From assembly GCA_028284045.1 (NCBI GenBank), contig JANQSN010000021.1, positions 28,726-92,725 on the forward strand: DNA of 64,000 bases, written 5' to 3'. The first letter of the stretch is position 1. Each line of letters begins with the position of its first letter. The DNA is from Alphaproteobacteria bacterium. Lineage in GTDB: Bacteria > Pseudomonadota > Alphaproteobacteria > DSM-16000 > Inquilinaceae. The notes beneath the pieces are model-generated. The model had not been told where the DNA came from. It was given only the letters and a program-made list of their open reading frames with translations, and did no database searches. The position numbers and the translations under genes are program-made. Positions 11,365 to 20,869 of this stretch are shown here, one piece after another.

Positions 11365-11907
11365 ATGGTGGCACGTCTGAGAGAGCGCTACGCGTCGGAT
11401 ATCCGGCCGGCCCTGATGGAGGGCTTCGGCTACAGCAATCTGATGCAGACGCCGCGGCTGGAGAAGGTCGTCTTGAACATGGGCGTCGGCAAGGGCGTCC
11501 AGGACAGCAAGAAGGTCGCCTCGGCGGTTCAGGACATGACCCTGATCGCCGGCCAGAAGCCGATCGTCACCCGGGCGAAGAAGTCGATCGCGGCGTTCAA
11601 GCTGCGCGAGGGCATGGCGATCGGCGTCAAGGCCACGCTGCGCGGCGACCGGATGTACGAGTTCCTCGACCGCCTGGTCACGGTGGCGCTGCCGCGCATC
11701 CGCGACTTCCGCGGGCTGAAGAACGCCAGCTTCGACGGGCGCGGCAACTACTCGCTGGGGATCCGCGAGCAGATCATCTTCCCGGAGATCGCCTACGACC
11801 GCGTGGACGAGATCCGGGGTATGGACATCGTCATCTGCACCAGCGCGCGGACCGATGAGGAAGCCAAGGCCCTCCTGAAGGCCTTCGACTTCCCGTTCGC
11901 CGCCTGA
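11365..11907 (+). CDS. rplE: 50S ribosomal protein L5
   Basis: L5 binds 5S rRNA with L18 and contacts P-site tRNA. The 180-residue protein contains [26 protein letters not shown]-like [20 protein letters not shown] and [13 protein letters not shown]. Two starts are possible: ATG at 11365, which aligns with the family N-terminus, or GTG at 11350, which overlaps the rplX stop and would add five residues. I favour the ATG. Confidence 0.94.
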   Translation: MVARLRERYASDIRPALMEGFGYSNLMQTPRLEKVVLNMGVGKGVQDSKKVASAVQDMTLIAGQKPIVTRAKKSIAAFKLREGMAIGVKATLRGDRMYEFLDRLVTVALPRIRDFRGLKNASFDGRGNYSLGIREQIIFPEIAYDRVDEIRGMDIVICTSARTDEEAKALLKAFDFPFAA

Positions 11908-11929
11908 CGCGCCGGAGGATCGCAAACCC

Positions 11930-12235
11930 ATGGCTAAGAAGAGTGCGGTAGAGACCAACCGGCGGCGCGAGCGGCTGGTGAAGAAGTACAAGGCGACGCG
12001 CGAGCGGCTGAAGGCGATTGCCGAAGACCGCAGCCTGCCGGCGGAGGAGCGCTTCCTGGCGCGTTTGAAGTTGGCGGAGCTGCCGCGCAACGGGTCGAAG
12101 ACCCGGGTGCGCAATCGCTGCGAGGTCAGCGGCCGGCCACGGGCGTTCTACCGCCGTTTCCGCATGAGCCGGATCGCGTTGCGCGAGCTGGGATCGACCG
12201 GGCAGGTGCCGGGTCTTGTCAAGTCGAGCTGGTAG
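11930..12235 (+). CDS. rpsN: 30S ribosomal protein S14, long form
   Basis: S14 is a 30S head protein. The protein has 101 residues and contains [20 protein letters not shown] and [20 protein letters not shown]. It is the long, zinc-independent form: the CxxC pairs of the zinc-ribbon form are missing, with only one cysteine in this region. This form is usual in alphaproteobacteria. Confidence 0.97.
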   Translation: MAKKSAVETNRRRERLVKKYKATRERLKAIAEDRSLPAEERFLARLKLAELPRNGSKTRVRNRCEVSGRPRAFYRRFRMSRIALRELGSTGQVPGLVKSSW

Positions 12236-12250
12236 GGAGGGTTCTCGGCA

Positions 12251-12649
12251 ATGTCGCTGAGCGATCCGTTGGGCGATCTCCTCACCCGTATCCGCAACGG
12301 GCAGAGGGCGGGCAAGTCGACCGTCGCCTCGCCGTCGTCGCGGCTGCGGGAGAACGTGCTGAGCGTGCTGCAGCGCGAAGGCTATATCCGCGGCTACAGC
12401 GCGACCGAAGAGCAGGCGGGGATCCGCTCGCTCCAGGTCGAGTTGAAGTATCACGAGGGCGCGCCGGTGATCCGGCGTATCGACCGCGTGTCGAAGCCGG
12501 GCCGGCGCGTCTATTCGAAGATCAAGGACCTGCCGCGGGTCTACAACGGGCTGGGCATCGCCATCCTGTCGACGCCGCGCGGGGTGATGTCGGACGCCGA
12601 GGCCCGCGCCGCCAATGTCGGCGGCGAGGTGCTGTGCCATGTCTTTTGA
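12251..12649 (+). CDS. rpsH: 30S ribosomal protein S8
   Basis: S8 binds the central domain of 16S rRNA and, in enteric bacteria, represses the spc operon. The 132-residue product starts [20 protein letters not shown] and ends in the hallmark [15 protein letters not shown] region followed by [16 protein letters not shown]-like ribosome-binding site (TAGGGAGGGTT) precedes the ATG. Confidence 0.98.
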   Translation: MSLSDPLGDLLTRIRNGQRAGKSTVASPSSRLRENVLSVLQREGYIRGYSATEEQAGIRSLQVELKYHEGAPVIRRIDRVSKPGRRVYSKIKDLPRVYNGLGIAILSTPRGVMSDAEARAANVGGEVLCHVF

Positions 12650-12693
12650 CCGGTACGGGCACGCGGGCCTGGGCAAGCGGGAACTCTGAAACG

Positions 12694-13227
12694 ATGTCGC
12701 GGATTGGCAAGCATCCGGTGGCGATCCCCGCCGGTGTCGATTTCAAGATGGACGGGCGGACGCTCAGCGCCAAGGGCAAGCTGGGCGAGCTGTCCATGGT
12801 GGCGTCGGAAGAGGTGTCGATCGAGGTCGCCGACGGCCGCGTTGCGGTCAGTCCGCGCGGCGAGAGCCGGCGTGCCCGCAACATGTGGGCGACCACGCGG
12901 ACGCTGATCAGCAACCTGGTGACGGGCGTCTCGGCCGGCTTCTCCAAGCGCTTGGAGATCACCGGCGTGGGCTACCGGGCGGCGGTGGACGGCAGGGCGC
13001 TGGTGCTGCAGCTCGGCTACAGCCACGAGATCCGCTACCCGATCCCCGACGGCATCACCATGAAATGCGAGCGGCCGACGCTGATCGAGATCAGCGGCGC
13101 CGACAAGCAGCGGGTCGGCCAGATCGCCGCGGAGATCCGCAGCTATCGGGGGCCGGAGCCGTTCAAGGGCAAGGGTATCCGCTACGAGAACGAGCGGATC
13201 ATCCGCAAGGAAGGCAAGAAGAGGTAG
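12694..13227 (+). CDS. rplF: 50S ribosomal protein L6
   Basis: L6 lies near the GTPase-associated centre. The 177-residue protein begins [20 protein letters not shown] and contains [10 protein letters not shown] and the C-terminal [19 protein letters not shown] signature. The start at 12694 matches family N-termini. An upstream in-frame ATG overlaps the end of rpsH and would add 20 unconserved residues. Confidence 0.97.
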   Translation: MSRIGKHPVAIPAGVDFKMDGRTLSAKGKLGELSMVASEEVSIEVADGRVAVSPRGESRRARNMWATTRTLISNLVTGVSAGFSKRLEITGVGYRAAVDGRALVLQLGYSHEIRYPIPDGITMKCERPTLIEISGADKQRVGQIAAEIRSYRGPEPFKGKGIRYENERIIRKEGKKR

Positions 13228-13238
13228 GGACCGGTTCC

Positions 13239-13601
13239 ATGCTCTCCGTAAAGGAATTGATGGCGCGCCGCCGGGTGCGGACCCGGTCGAAGCTGCGCCG
13301 CCAGCGCACCGACCGGCCGCGGCTGTCGGTGTTCCGCTCCAGCCCCCAGATCTCCGGCCAGGTCATCGACGATGCCCGCGGCCAGACGCTGGTCGCCGTC
13401 TCCAGCCTCGACAAGCAGATGCGGGCCGAGCTGAAGACCGGCGCGACCGTGGAGGCGGCGCGGGCGGTCGGCAAGCTGCTGGCCGAACGCGCTCGGGAGG
13501 CCGGCGTGGAGAAGGTCGTGTTCGACCGCGGCGGCTACCAGTTCCATGGCCGGGTGAAGGCGTTGGCCGATGGTGCGCGCGAAGGCGGACTGGATTTCTG
13601 A
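13239..13601 (+). CDS. rplR: 50S ribosomal protein L18
   Basis: L18 brings 5S rRNA into the 50S subunit together with L5. The 120-residue product begins [20 protein letters not shown] and contains [20 protein letters not shown] and the C-terminal [20 protein letters not shown], all family signatures. It starts 11 bases after rplF ends. Confidence 0.97.
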   Translation: MLSVKELMARRRVRTRSKLRRQRTDRPRLSVFRSSPQISGQVIDDARGQTLVAVSSLDKQMRAELKTGATVEAARAVGKLLAERAREAGVEKVVFDRGGYQFHGRVKALADGAREGGLDF

Positions 13602-13659
13602 CGGGCTCGGCGCCGGCATCGACCGGGCTTCGGGACACATTAGGGAAGGTCGTTGAGAC

Positions 13660-14223
13660 ATGGCGCGGAACCCACGCGAGCGCGACGGGCGCGGCGATCG
13701 CGAAGACAGCGAACTGATCGAGAAGCTGGTCAGCATCAATCGCGTCGCGAAGGTGGTGAAGGGCGGCCGGCGGTTCGGCTTTGCCGCGCTGGTGGTGACC
13801 GGCGACGGCCGGGGTCGGGTCGGCTACGGCTCCGGCAAGGCGCGTGAGGTGCCCGAGGCGATCCGCAAGGCGACCGACCAGGCCAAGCGCACCATGGTGC
13901 GGGTGCCGCTGCGCGAGGGCCGGACCCTGCATCACGACATGCGCGGGCAGTTCGGCGCGGGCCGGGTGGTGCTGCGCGCCGCACCGGCGGGGACCGGGGT
14001 GATCGCGGGTGGCCCGATGCGCGCGATCTTCGAGGCGCTGGGCGTCAACGACGTCGTCGCCAAGTCGCTCGGCACCTCCAACCCGCACAACATGATCAAG
14101 GCGTGCTTCGACGCCCTGACGCGCATCGAAGGGCCACGCTCGGTGGCGGCGCGGCGCGGGCGGCGGGTCGGCGACATCATCGGCCGGCGCGAGAGCGAGG
14201 CGGCGGCCGAGGCGCAGGAGTAA
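13660..14223 (+). CDS. rpsE: 30S ribosomal protein S5
   Basis: S5 is involved in decoding fidelity and mRNA unwinding. The 187-residue product has the N-terminal dsRNA-binding-like fold with [20 protein letters not shown], the [14 protein letters not shown] loop and the C-terminal [22 protein letters not shown] short charged N-terminal extension ([18 protein letters not shown]) is typical of alphaproteobacterial S5. Confidence 0.97.
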   Translation: MARNPRERDGRGDREDSELIEKLVSINRVAKVVKGGRRFGFAALVVTGDGRGRVGYGSGKAREVPEAIRKATDQAKRTMVRVPLREGRTLHHDMRGQFGAGRVVLRAAPAGTGVIAGGPMRAIFEALGVNDVVAKSLGTSNPHNMIKACFDALTRIEGPRSVAARRGRRVGDIIGRRESEAAAEAQE

Positions 14224-14229
14224 CCGGTG

Positions 14230-14484
14230 ATGGCCGAAGCGAAGGAAGCAACGGCGCCGTCGATCGCCAAGGGCACGGCGGCTAAGACGCCGGGCGCGCA
14301 GACACCGACGATCCGCGTGCGCCAGATCGGCAGCCCGATCGGCCGGCGGGGCGACCAGCGGGCGACGCTGATCGGGCTGGGGTTGAACAAGATGCACCGC
14401 ACGCGCGTGCTGCCGGACACCCCGGCGGTGCGGGGCATGATCAACAAGGTGAAGCACTTGGTGCAGGTCGACGGCGACTGCTGA
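14230..14484 (+). CDS. rpmD: 50S ribosomal protein L30 with N-terminal extension
   Basis: L30 is a small peripheral 50S protein. The core, [20 protein letters not shown] followed by [20 protein letters not shown], matches the usual 60-residue family. The predicted protein is about 84 residues because of an Ala/Lys-rich N-terminal extension ([20 protein letters not shown]). The extension has no internal ATG, so it is probably real. ATG at 14230 was preferred over the adjacent GTG at 14227. The usual order rpsE-rpmD-rplO is kept, but 146 bases separate it from rplO. Confidence 0.94.
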   Translation: MAEAKEATAPSIAKGTAAKTPGAQTPTIRVRQIGSPIGRRGDQRATLIGLGLNKMHRTRVLPDTPAVRGMINKVKHLVQVDGDC

Positions 14485-14502
14485 CGCCGGCCATCAGGTC
14501 TA

Positions 14503-14549
14503 GAGCGTTTTCGAGCCGGGTGGACTCACCCGGCGACTCGGAAAATGCG
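14503..14549. repeat. Imperfect palindromic intergenic repeat
   Basis: The centre is a perfect 7-bp stem, CCGGGTG and CACCCGG, around GACT. Flanking pieces also pair (GAG with CTC, TTTTC with GAAAA), so the whole 47 bases can fold. The form AGAGCGTTTTC...GAAAATGCG is like a palindrome widely scattered between genes in alphaproteobacteria. That relation is from memory. Confidence 0.55.
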
Positions 14550-14565
14550 TGAGAACAAGATGATG

Positions 14566-14603
14566 GGGCATATTGGGCTGATCAGGGTCAGCCCAGTATG
14601 CCC
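14566..14603 (+). promoter_or_regulatory. Strong 16-bp hairpin before rplO
   Basis: GGGCATATTGGGCTGA pairs with TCAGCCCAGTATGCCC over 16 positions, with one T-G wobble and a six-base TCAGGG loop. It ends 27 bases before the rplO start. No T-run follows. It could be an mRNA processing or stability element, a weak attenuator, or the second half of a compound repeat with the palindrome at 14503-14549. Confidence 0.55.
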
Positions 14604-14630
14604 TAGCAGGTCTTCGGGATTGGAATAGCC

Positions 14631-15290
14631 ATGCGGCTGAACGAATTGCGGGATAACGCCGGCGCCAACAAACGGCGCATGCGGGTCGGCCGCGGCCTCG
14701 GCTCGGGCAAGGGTAAGACCGGCGGCCGGGGCCAGAAGGGCCAGAAGAGCCGGACCGGCGTGGCGCTGAAGGGCTTCGAGGGTGGCCAGATGCCGCTCTA
14801 CCGGCGGCTGCCCAAGCGCGGCTTCAACAACGCGAAGTTCGCCAAGGACTATGTCGAGGTCAATCTCGGCCGGGTCCAGGCGGCGATCGATGCCGGGCGG
14901 CTGGACGGCAGTGCGCCCATCGATGCCGCGGCGTTGCGTGCCGCGCGCGTGATCGACCGGCCGCGCGACGGCGTGCGCCTGCTGGCCAAGGGGTCCGTGC
15001 GTCAGGCGCTGACCTTCCAGGTGGCCGGCGCGTCCCGCCCGGCCATCGCGGCGGTGACCGAGGCCGGTGGCCGGGTTCTCCTGCCGGGCGGCGAGGCCGC
15101 GGCCCCGCCGGCGGCCGAAACGCCCTCCCCGAAGGCGGAGGAGGTGCCGCAGGCACCCGCGCCGCAGCCGCCGGCCGCCAAGGCCGAGGCGGCTAGCCCC
15201 GACGCGGCCGAAGCGGCGGACACCGGCACCAAGAGCGCGCCGGCCGCCGAGACCGAAGCGTCGTCTGACGAGGATAAGCCGGCCTCGTAG
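14631..15290 (+). CDS. rplO: 50S ribosomal protein L15 with long C-terminal tail
   Basis: L15 is a late-assembly 50S protein. The protein is 219 residues, against about 145-165 in most bacteria. The N-terminus [20 protein letters not shown], the [20 protein letters not shown] loop and [20 protein letters not shown] are typical. The core ends around residue 155 ([14 protein letters not shown]); the rest is an Ala, Pro and Glu rich tail with no fold. Beyond it the usual secY neighbour is displaced by about 1 kb. Confidence 0.96.
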   Translation: MRLNELRDNAGANKRRMRVGRGLGSGKGKTGGRGQKGQKSRTGVALKGFEGGQMPLYRRLPKRGFNNAKFAKDYVEVNLGRVQAAIDAGRLDGSAPIDAAALRAARVIDRPRDGVRLLAKGSVRQALTFQVAGASRPAIAAVTEAGGRVLLPGGEAAAPPAAETPSPKAEEVPQAPAPQPPAAKAEAASPDAAEAADTGTKSAPAAETEASSDEDKPAS

Positions 15291-15585
15291 CCGAGCCGGC
15301 GAGCCCTGAGTTCTCACCGAAGCGCGGCCGTCTCAGGCGATGGCCGCCAGGGCTTGAACCCTGCGCTCAACCATTGTCGGAGCGCAGTTGACGCGGGTTT
15401 GGGGGCAACGGGACCCGTTTGCTCTCCGAGCCGACCGCGCGCTCGTCCCATATTCAATCGATGAATCGCCAGATCGATCGCCAGGCGGCATAGTACTGGT
15501 GCCCGCAACAGGCTGTCTGGCGAACGGCCGGATCCCGGTCTACGGCGAGGCGACTCGGGGCAGCCCCGAGAGGGTGAGACCGACG
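15291..15585. other. Intergenic region between rplO and the PAS gene
   Basis: No gene is seen in these 295 bases. An inverted repeat TGCGCTC...GAGCGCA (15361-15385, 11-base loop) could be a weak terminator for the upstream spc genes, although no T-run follows. A TTGACG at 15387-15392 looks like a -35 box, but I find no good -10 box 16-18 bases further on. Confidence 0.4.
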
Positions 15586-16104
15586 ATGAACCGACTGCTT
15601 CGTCTGACGCCGACGCCGCCCCGCAAGGCCGGCGATCTCAGCTTCCTGGAGAGCTGCCCGGAGGAGATCGCATCGATCTTCGGCTATTGGCGGTCGCGAT
15701 GCGGACCGGGCGGCATGCCGCGGCGGCGAGACATCGATCCCCTCGACTTCCCAGGTCATCTGCCGGGCATCATGCTGGTGGATGTCAACCCGGCGGTGAC
15801 AGGCTCCGTCGGGGCCTACCGCTACCGTCTGGTCGGTACCGCGATGGTGGAGATCCGGGGTCGCGATCCGACCGGTCTGCCGGTCGAAGAGGGGTTCTGC
15901 GGACCGGATTTGGAGGATGTGCTGGATTGCTACGACAGCGTGCGGCACAGCCGGACTGTCCTCTATGACGCGGCCACCTATTGGTCAACGGCGGACCGCT
16001 GGGTCGACCACTGCACGATCTTCCTGCCGCTGTCGGAGGATCAGGAGTCGGTGAGCCAGATCATGGTCTACTCGCGGCGCGCGCCGACCGCACACGAGAC
16101 CTGA
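15586..16104 (+). CDS. PAS_5-family protein inside the spc operon
   Basis: The 172-residue product has the features of the PAS_5 family (PF07310): YWRSRCGPGGMPRRRDIDPL, LPGIMLVDVNP, then YRYRLVGTAMVEIRGRDPTG, which precedes the PAS core. The family is abundant in Rhodospirillales, usually as stand-alone proteins of unknown function. No output domain, signal peptide or membrane segment is present, so it probably acts in the cytoplasm by partner binding. An AGAGGGTGAG ribosome-binding site precedes the ATG at 15586. Its place between rplO and secY is unusual. It might be co-transcribed with the ribosomal genes or have its own control. The ligand is unknown. Confidence 0.8.
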   Translation: MNRLLRLTPTPPRKAGDLSFLESCPEEIASIFGYWRSRCGPGGMPRRRDIDPLDFPGHLPGIMLVDVNPAVTGSVGAYRYRLVGTAMVEIRGRDPTGLPVEEGFCGPDLEDVLDCYDSVRHSRTVLYDAATYWSTADRWVDHCTIFLPLSEDQESVSQIMVYSRRAPTAHET

Positions 16105-16303
16105 GCGCGCACGGCGGCGCCCTCGCGGAATTGCGTCTGGCGGCGCGCCGGGGCAGTCGCTACAGTCCGCGCCGAAAGGGCGGCCGGCGGTCAGCCGGCT
16201 GTCAGGACAGCGCGTCCTCTCGATCGCGAAAGCGCGGCCCCCGGGGTTCCCGGCCGGCCCGCGCGTCCGCGACGGACGCCTTCGGCCCGGGTGGAGGACT
16301 CCC
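16105..16303. other. Intergenic region before secY with a small hairpin
   Basis: No gene is seen. GCGTCCG CGA CGGACGC forms a perfect 7-bp hairpin at 16263-16279, 24 bases before the secY start. TACAGT at 16161-16166 could be a -10 box, but the sequence 17 bases upstream (TGGCGG) is a poor -35 box. A separate promoter for secY-adk is plausible because the PAS gene interrupts the operon, but it is not proven. Confidence 0.3.
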
Positions 16304-17647
16304 ATGGCTTCGGCCGCCGAACAACTCGCCGCCAACATGAATTTCGGGGCCTTCGCCAAGGCCACCGAGCTTAAGCGTCGGATCTGGTTCACGCTGGGCG
16401 CGCTCATCGTCTACCGGCTGGGCACCTATATCCCGATTCCCGGCATCGACCCGCTGGTCCTGGAAGAGGTGATGCAGGCGCAGGGCGGCGGCCTGCTCGG
16501 CGTCTTGAACATGTTCTCCGGCGGCGCGCTCGGCCGGATGACCATCTTCGCCCTCAACATCATGCCGTACATCTCCGCGGCCATCATCATGCAGCTTCTG
16601 ACGGCGGTGTCGCCGACGCTGGAGGCGCTGAAGAAGGAGGGCGAAAGCGGCCGCAAGAAGATCAATCAGTACACGCGGTACGGCACCGTGCTGCTGGCGA
16701 CCGTACAGGCGTACGGGCTGGCCATCGGGCTGGAGGGACTGCAGGGATCCACGGGATCGGCGGTGTCCGACCCGGGCCTGTTCTTCCGCGCGACGACCGT
16801 CATCACCGTGGTCGGCGGGACCATCTTCCTGATGTGGCTGGGCGAGCAGATCACGTCGCGCGGCGTCGGCAACGGCATCTCCTTGATCATCTTCGCCGGC
16901 ATCGTCGCGGAGCTGCCGCGCGCCCTGGTCGGCACGCTGGAATTGGGGCGCACCGGGGCGATCTCCACGCTGTTCATCATCATCATGTTGGTGATGGCGA
17001 TCGCCGTGGTGACCTTCATCGTCTTCATGGAACGCGCCCAACGGCGCTTGATCGTCCAGTACCCGAAACGGCAGGCCGGCAACCGGATGTTCGGCGGCGA
17101 GAGTTCGCATCTGCCGCTGAAGCTGAACACCGCCGGTGTGATCCCCGCGATCTTCGCCTCATCGCTGCTGCTGCTGCCGACGACGCTGATCGGCTTCTCC
17201 GGCGGCGACGGCCCGGACTGGGTCCAGTTCATCGCCGGTCAGCTCCAGCATGGGCAGATTCTGTTCATGGCGGTCTATGCGGCGCTGATCATCTTCTTCT
17301 GCTTCTTCTACACGGCAATCGTCTTCAACCCGGAGGAGACAGCGGACAACCTGCGCAAATACGGGGGCTTCCTGCCCGGCATCCGGCCGGGACGGAACAC
17401 CGCGGACTATCTCGACTTCGTGCTGACGCGGCTGACGGCCGTCGGGGCGCTGTATCTGGCGGCCGTCTGTCTGATGCCGGAGGTCTTGTTGGCTGAGTTC
17501 GCGCTGCCCTTCTACTTCGGCGGCACCAGCCTGCTGATCGTCGTCGTCGTCACCATGGACACGGTGGCGCAGATTCAGTCTCATCTGCTGGCGCATCAAT
17601 ACGAAGGCCTGATCAAGAAGGCGAAGCTGCGGGGGAGGCGTGGATGA
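16304..17647 (+). CDS. secY: Protein translocase subunit SecY
   Basis: SecY is the channel subunit of the SecYEG translocon in the inner membrane. The 447-residue protein has the expected ten hydrophobic segments, the N-terminal RRIWFTLGALIVYRLGTYIP region, the plug-side GGGLLGVLNMFSGGAL, QYTRYGTVLLATVQ, and the cytoplasmic loop FNPEETADNLRKYGGFLPGI with the conserved arginine. A GTGGAGGACTCCC ribosome-binding site precedes the ATG. Its stop overlaps the adk start by four bases, so the two are translationally coupled. Confidence 0.98.
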   Translation: MASAAEQLAANMNFGAFAKATELKRRIWFTLGALIVYRLGTYIPIPGIDPLVLEEVMQAQGGGLLGVLNMFSGGALGRMTIFALNIMPYISAAIIMQLLTAVSPTLEALKKEGESGRKKINQYTRYGTVLLATVQAYGLAIGLEGLQGSTGSAVSDPGLFFRATTVITVVGGTIFLMWLGEQITSRGVGNGISLIIFAGIVAELPRALVGTLELGRTGAISTLFIIIMLVMAIAVVTFIVFMERAQRRLIVQYPKRQAGNRMFGGESSHLPLKLNTAGVIPAIFASSLLLLPTTLIGFSGGDGPDWVQFIAGQLQHGQILFMAVYAALIIFFCFFYTAIVFNPEETADNLRKYGGFLPGIRPGRNTADYLDFVLTRLTAVGALYLAAVCLMPEVLLAEFALPFYFGGTSLLIVVVVTMDTVAQIQSHLLAHQYEGLIKKAKLRGRRG

Positions 17648-18309
17648 ATCTTGTCCTGCTGGGGCCGCCGGGGGCGGGCAAGGGGACTCAGGCGAAGCGC
17701 CTGGAGAACCGTCACGGTATCAAGCAGTTGTCCACCGGCGATATGCTGCGCGAGGCGGTCAGCAGCGGCTCGCCGCTGGGCCAGCAGGTCCGCAGCATCC
17801 TGGAGAACGGGCAGCTCGTCTCCGACGACATCATGACGGAGATGATCGCCGACCGGATCGATCAGCCGGATTGCGCCGCGGGGTTCATCCTCGACGGGTT
17901 TCCGCGCACCGTCGGCCAGGCACAGTCGCTGGAAGCGCTGTTGGTCAAGAAGGGCACCCGCGTGGACGCCGTGATCCAGCTGAAGGTCGACGATCAAGTG
18001 CTGATCGATCGGATCGTCGGCCGGTTCGCCTGCGCCAACTGCGGCGAGAACTACAACAAGCAGTTTCGCCCGACCAAGGTGCCGGGCGTCTGCGATGTCT
18101 GCGGCAGCACCGAGTTCACCCAGCGAAGCGACGACACCGAAGAGACGGTGCGGGCGCGGCTCGCCGGGTTCTACGAGATGACCCAGCCGATCCTGCCCTA
18201 TTACCGCGATCGGGGTCTGTTGTACGAGATCGACGGCCTGCAGTCCTTCGACCAGGTGACGGCCGAGATCGAGGCCGTGCTCAGCCGATCGAGCGCGGCG
18301 GCGAGCTGA
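17644..18309 (+). CDS. adk: Adenylate kinase, metal-binding long form
   Basis: Adenylate kinase interconverts ATP plus AMP and two ADP. The 221-residue protein has the P-loop GPPGAGKGTQA (7-17), the AMP-site LSTGDMLREAV, the DGFPRT motif and a long LID domain. The LID carries Cys130, Cys133, Cys150 and Cys153 (CANC...CDVC), a four-cysteine set that in family members binds a structural metal such as zinc. The four-base overlap with secY is the common spc-operon arrangement. Confidence 0.97.
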   Translation: MNLVLLGPPGAGKGTQAKRLENRHGIKQLSTGDMLREAVSSGSPLGQQVRSILENGQLVSDDIMTEMIADRIDQPDCAAGFILDGFPRTVGQAQSLEALLVKKGTRVDAVIQLKVDDQVLIDRIVGRFACANCGENYNKQFRPTKVPGVCDVCGSTEFTQRSDDTEETVRARLAGFYEMTQPILPYYRDRGLLYEIDGLQSFDQVTAEIEAVLSRSSAAAS

Positions 18310-18611
18310 TCCCTGCTGGCGGATCGGCGCGGGCGCGGCCGGCGAGGGGCAAGGATTGCGGGTCCCTTGCGGGAAGGGCCGTTTGCCCGCTTGACAACCG
18401 GCAACCGGGGGGTAAGGTGTCGCCTCCCCGGACCCAAGCTGGTCTCCGGCCGCTCGTGCGTTGCCTTTTCCTCGGTGCCGGTATCGGCGGCGATCGCGAA
18501 CGGGCGCGGCGAACGCAGCGGTCGCGGCGACGCGGGCTGCTGCGGCGGCCGGGATGCCGCGCCGGATGGCGGCTCTTGGGTTGTTTTTGAGAGTCTTCGA
18601 GGAGAGTTGCA
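18310..18611. other. Leader region of the alpha operon
   Basis: No gene lies in these 302 bases. The region holds a good promoter (18391-18418), so most of it after about 18425 is an untranslated leader of nearly 190 bases before rpsM. The leader could host autoregulatory structure. I could not identify a specific fold. GGAGAG just before the rpsM GTG is the ribosome-binding site. Confidence 0.5.
18391..18418 (+). promoter_or_regulatory. Probable sigma70 promoter of the alpha operon
   Basis: A perfect TTGACA (18391-18396) is followed after 16 bases by TAAGGT (18413-18418). It sits between adk and rpsM and reads toward rpsM-rpsK-rpoA-rplQ, so it most likely drives the ribosomal/RNA polymerase alpha group independently of spc. 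Confidence 0.65.
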
Positions 18612-18980
<369 letters not shown>

Positions 18981-19085
18981 TCGAGGGCAGGGGGCGCGCG
19001 CGGCCGCGACCGGCGGCCGATCGCCCGAACAGGGGCACACCGAACAGCGCCCGGCGCGGGCCGATCAACGGGAACTCACGACGAC

Positions 19086-19481
19086 ATGGCAAAACAGGCC
19101 GCGGCCGCCCGCGTGCGGCGGCGTGAACGCAAGAACATTTCTTCCGGTGTCGCGCATGTCAGCGCCACCTTCAACAACACCATGATCACCATCACCGACG
19201 CCCAGGGCAACACCATCTCCTGGTCCTCGGCCGGCGCCATGGGGTTCAAGGGCAGCCGCAAGTCGACCCCCTATGCCGCGCAGATCGCGGCGGAGGATGC
19301 CGGGCGCAAGGCCCAGGAACACGGCATGCGGACGCTGGAGATCAATGTGAAGGGCCCGGGATCGGGCCGCGAGAGCGCGCTTCGCGCCCTTCAGGCGGTC
19401 GGCTTCATGGTCACCTCGATCCGCGACGTCACGCCGATCCCGCATAACGGGGTCCGGCCGCGCAAGCGGCGGCGGGTCTGA
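19086..19481 (+). CDS. rpsK: 30S ribosomal protein S11
   Basis: S11 is a platform protein of the 30S subunit near the E site. The 131-residue product contains [60 protein letters not shown] and ends in [13 protein letters not shown], all strongly conserved. It lies between rpsM and rpoA, with a 199-base gap before rpoA. Confidence 0.98.
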   Translation: MAKQAAAARVRRRERKNISSGVAHVSATFNNTMITITDAQGNTISWSSAGAMGFKGSRKSTPYAAQIAAEDAGRKAQEHGMRTLEINVKGPGSGRESALRALQAVGFMVTSIRDVTPIPHNGVRPRKRRRV

Positions 19482-19680
19482 TCGGCCGAACCGCGCCGGC
19501 GCGGCAACGGGCCGGAGGGCGGCCGGTGATGGGGCCGGCCGGATAGGAGTTCAACCCGGCAGCAGCCGGGAGCGCGGGCATCTCGAGGCCCACCGCGACG
19601 GCGGCGCGGTGCGGGCTGCCGGGGCCGAGGGATCACCCCGAAGGCCGCGCCCGAGCACAACACGAAGGATTGGGCACGAC

Positions 19681-20706
19681 ATGACCCCGGTCATCTCTCG
19701 CAATTGGCAGGAACTGATCAAGCCGGCCGGCCTGGAGATCCAGTCCGGCCCGGATCCGCAGCGCTCCGCCGTGATCGTCGCGGAGCCGCTGGAGCGCGGC
19801 TTCGGCATGACCATCGGCAACGCGCTGCGCCGCATCCTGTTGTCGTCGCTGCAGGGCGCGGCCGTCACCTCGCTGCAGATCGACGGCGTGCTGCACGAGT
19901 TCTCGTCGATCCCGGGCGTGCGTGAGGATGTCACCGACATCGTGCTGAACGTCAAGGCGCTGGGCCTGCGCATGCATGTCGAGGGCCCGAAGCGCATGCG
20001 CCTGCATGCCGAAGGTCCCGGCCCCGTGCTCGCCGGGCAGATCATTACCGGCCCCGATATCGAGATCATGGATCCCGACCTGGTGATCTGCCATCTCGAC
20101 GACGGCGCGCGGCTCAACATGGAGCTGGCGGTGTCGATGGGCAAAGGCTATGTGCCGGCGACCTTGAACCGGCCGGAGGACGCGCCGATCGGGCTGATCC
20201 CGGTGGACGCGCTCTACAGCCCGATCCGCAAGGTCTCCTACAAGGTCGAGAACACCCGCGTCGGCCAGGTTACCGACTACGACAAGCTGTCGATCGACCT
20301 GGAGACCAACGGCGCCGTCTCGCCGGAGGATGCAGTCGCGCTGGCCGCGCGGATCCTGCAGGACCAGCTTCAGCTCTTCATCAACTTCGAGGAGCCCCGG
20401 GCCGAGCGGCGCGAGGAAACCTCCGAAGAGATGCCGTTCAACAAGAACCTGCTGCGCAAGGTGGACGAGTTGGAGCTGTCGGTCCGCTCCGCCAACTGCC
20501 TGAAGAACGACAACATCGTCTATATCGGCGACCTGGTGCAGAAGACCGAGGCGGAGATGCTGCGCACGCCGAATTTCGGGCGCAAGTCGTTGAACGAGAT
20601 CAAGGAGGTGCTGACCGGCATGGGTCTGCATCTCGGCATGGAGATCCCGAGCTGGCCGCCGGAGAACATCGAGGACTTGGCCAAGAAGCTTGAGGAGCCG
20701 TACTGA
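19681..20706 (+). CDS. rpoA: DNA-directed RNA polymerase subunit alpha
   Basis: The alpha subunit dimerises to start RNA polymerase assembly, and its C-terminal domain binds UP elements and activators. The 341-residue protein has the N-terminal domain with [20 protein letters not shown] and the C-terminal domain with [20 protein letters not shown] and [14 protein letters not shown], including the DNA-contacting arginine of RSANCL. The ATG at 19681 begins [15 protein letters not shown], as in relatives; an in-frame ATG 72 bases upstream was not used. Confidence 0.98.
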   Translation: MTPVISRNWQELIKPAGLEIQSGPDPQRSAVIVAEPLERGFGMTIGNALRRILLSSLQGAAVTSLQIDGVLHEFSSIPGVREDVTDIVLNVKALGLRMHVEGPKRMRLHAEGPGPVLAGQIITGPDIEIMDPDLVICHLDDGARLNMELAVSMGKGYVPATLNRPEDAPIGLIPVDALYSPIRKVSYKVENTRVGQVTDYDKLSIDLETNGAVSPEDAVALAARILQDQLQLFINFEEPRAERREETSEEMPFNKNLLRKVDELELSVRSANCLKNDNIVYIGDLVQKTEAEMLRTPNFGRKSLNEIKEVLTGMGLHLGMEIPSWPPENIEDLAKKLEEPY

Positions 20707-20869
20707 CCGCCGGCCGCGACCGGCACAGAACTTACCAGGCCCGACGGTCGGGCCGACCCCGATAACGATCGCGTGCACGCGCCGATCCTTGTGAAGGACG
20801 GCGGTGGCGCCGGGGCTATCGCCATCGGCCTTGCCCGTTCAAGGCCCCGGGAAGTGAGGAGGTGCCGCC

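Noticed and set aside
15387..15416. TTGACG as a promoter for the PAS gene
   Set aside because: There is no acceptable -10 box at 16-18 bases, so the promoter is not supported.
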